Assembly: GCF_900086655.1 (NCBI RefSeq)
Contig: NZ_LT575476.1
Location: forward strand, 2,163,963 to 2,227,962
Length of the DNA: 64,000 bases
Reading direction: 5' to 3'
Source: Paenibacillus tuaregi
GTDB lineage: Bacteria; Bacillota; Bacilli; Paenibacillales; Paenibacillaceae
In this document: positions 63,468-64,000 of the stretch, in pieces
Layout of the letters: the number at the start of each line of letters is the position of its first letter
How positions within the stretch are numbered: the stretch's first letter is position 1
Made by a program: the position numbers and the translations under genes
The notes under the pieces: model-generated
The model's input: only the letters and a program-made list of their open reading frames with translations
Database searches by the model: none
Told to the model about the DNA's origin: nothing

Positions 63468-64000
63468 ATGAAAATAGAAAGATTGGGCCAGGATAAGATA
63501 CGGATTTTCCTCACTTTTGACGATCTTAGCGAAAGAGGCATTCAGAAAGAGGATATGTGGCAGGAAATTCCTAAAGTCCATGATCTGTTCACTGAAATGA
63601 TGGATCAGGCTTACAGCGAAGTAGGCTTTGATGCTTCAGGACCTCTTGCCGTTGAAGTCTTCGCTCTACCCGCCCAGGGTATGGTCGTCATTGTGACACG
63701 GGGGAAATATGAGAATCATCAATTTGGTTCATTGCATGAAGATGAAATGCCGGAAGAAATTTACGAAATGGAAGTTACGCTCGAACTAAGCGAAGCCATC
63801 GTGTATGCATTCAGTGATTTTGAAGCATTGATTGAAGCTGCTCATGTTTTGAAGCCAGCCATCACTGAAGCCGGCAGATTATTTAACTATAAAGGGAAAT
63901 GGATTCTACATTTGGAACCGGACGATCTTGATGAAGGGAAGCACCCTGCACTGATCGCCGTTCTGGCGGAGTATGGCGAAGCCACTTCGGTTACTCCTGC
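63468..64000 (+). CDS. mecA: Adaptor protein MecA (partial, runs off the window)
   Basis: The frame starts at 63468 after GGAGAGGAGG and stays open to the window end, giving about 177 residues. MKIERLGQDKIRIFLTFDDLSERGI is the MecA N-terminus, and a Glu/Met-rich linker then leads to the C-terminal domain (SDFEALIEAAHVLKPAITEAGRLFNYKGKWIL). MecA delivers substrates such as ComK to ClpC. The last part is missing. Confidence 0.93.
   Translation, partial: MKIERLGQDKIRIFLTFDDLSERGIQKEDMWQEIPKVHDLFTEMMDQAYSEVGFDASGPLAVEVFALPAQGMVVIVTRGKYENHQFGSLHEDEMPEEIYEMEVTLELSEAIVYAFSDFEALIEAAHVLKPAITEAGRLFNYKGKWILHLEPDDLDEGKHPALIAVLAEYGEATSVTP

Noticed and set aside
1..64000. tRNA, rRNA or CRISPR array
   Set aside because: No cloverleaf-like or rRNA sequence and no regularly spaced short repeats were noticed on reading the window.

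Overview
The window is a chromosomal segment of a spore-forming Firmicute, most likely Paenibacillus or a close relative. It carries sporulation genes (spoIVB, spo0A, spoIIM, dacF-spoIIAA-spoIIAB-sigF, spoVAA/AB/AF, tlp, ytfJ, spmA, spmB), and the gene order follows the Bacillus/Paenibacillus backbone closely. No tRNA, rRNA or CRISPR array was seen. Starts were chosen by ribosome-binding site, so several differ from the longest possible frame.

Layout. 1-9971: xseA (partial)-xseB-ispA-dxs-tlyA-membrane protein-argR-recN-spoIVB-spo0A. 10344-14686: accessory genes, namely a GNAT acetyltransferase, a GH1 beta-glucosidase, a decayed P-loop kinase and a small cluster with a methyltransferase. 14762-22748: a DUF2627 gene, then the branched-chain 2-oxoacid dehydrogenase genes lpdV-bkdAA-bkdAB-bkdB, lipB and a YqjE-like M20 peptidase. 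lipB sits between two inverted copies of a roughly 200-bp MITE-like element. 22825-37624: a helical-repeat protein, mciZ, nudF, an endonuclease-Q-like gene, spoIIM, fur, yqzK, xerD, a purine nucleoside phosphorylase, dacF-spoIIA, spoVA, lysA and ppiB. 37737-42415: tlp, then an AT-rich island of five unfamiliar genes. 42556-64000: FMN riboswitch-ribDE-ribBA-ribH, scpAB, ytfI, ytfJ, dacB-spmAB, rluB, resABCDE, T-box-serA, a CPBP protease, a broken polysaccharide deacetylase and mecA (partial).

How the genes work together. Spo0A drives sigma-F (spoIIA), which with sigma-E and sigma-G controls the spore genes; promoter-like sequences for sigma-H (spoIIAA), sigma-E (dacB) and sigma-G (dacF) can be read directly. 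LipB would octanoylate the E2 encoded just upstream. The rib operon is preceded by an FMN riboswitch and serA by a serine T-box. resABC encode cytochrome c maturation and resDE its two-component regulator.

The most unusual region is 38.1-42.4 kb. It holds an XRE-type repressor divergent from a small gene, with two TAACT-N5-AGTTA operators around the promoter. These are followed by a DGFHR-motif (DndB/ParB-like) protein coupled to a protein with a tyrosine-recombinase fold but no catalytic residues, resembling the phage SPbeta repressor MrpR/YopR. Other notable points are an in-frame TGA exactly at the lipobox cysteine of a polysaccharide deacetylase, two very short genes (mciZ and a Prli42-like one), and a spoVA locus lacking AC, AD and AE.
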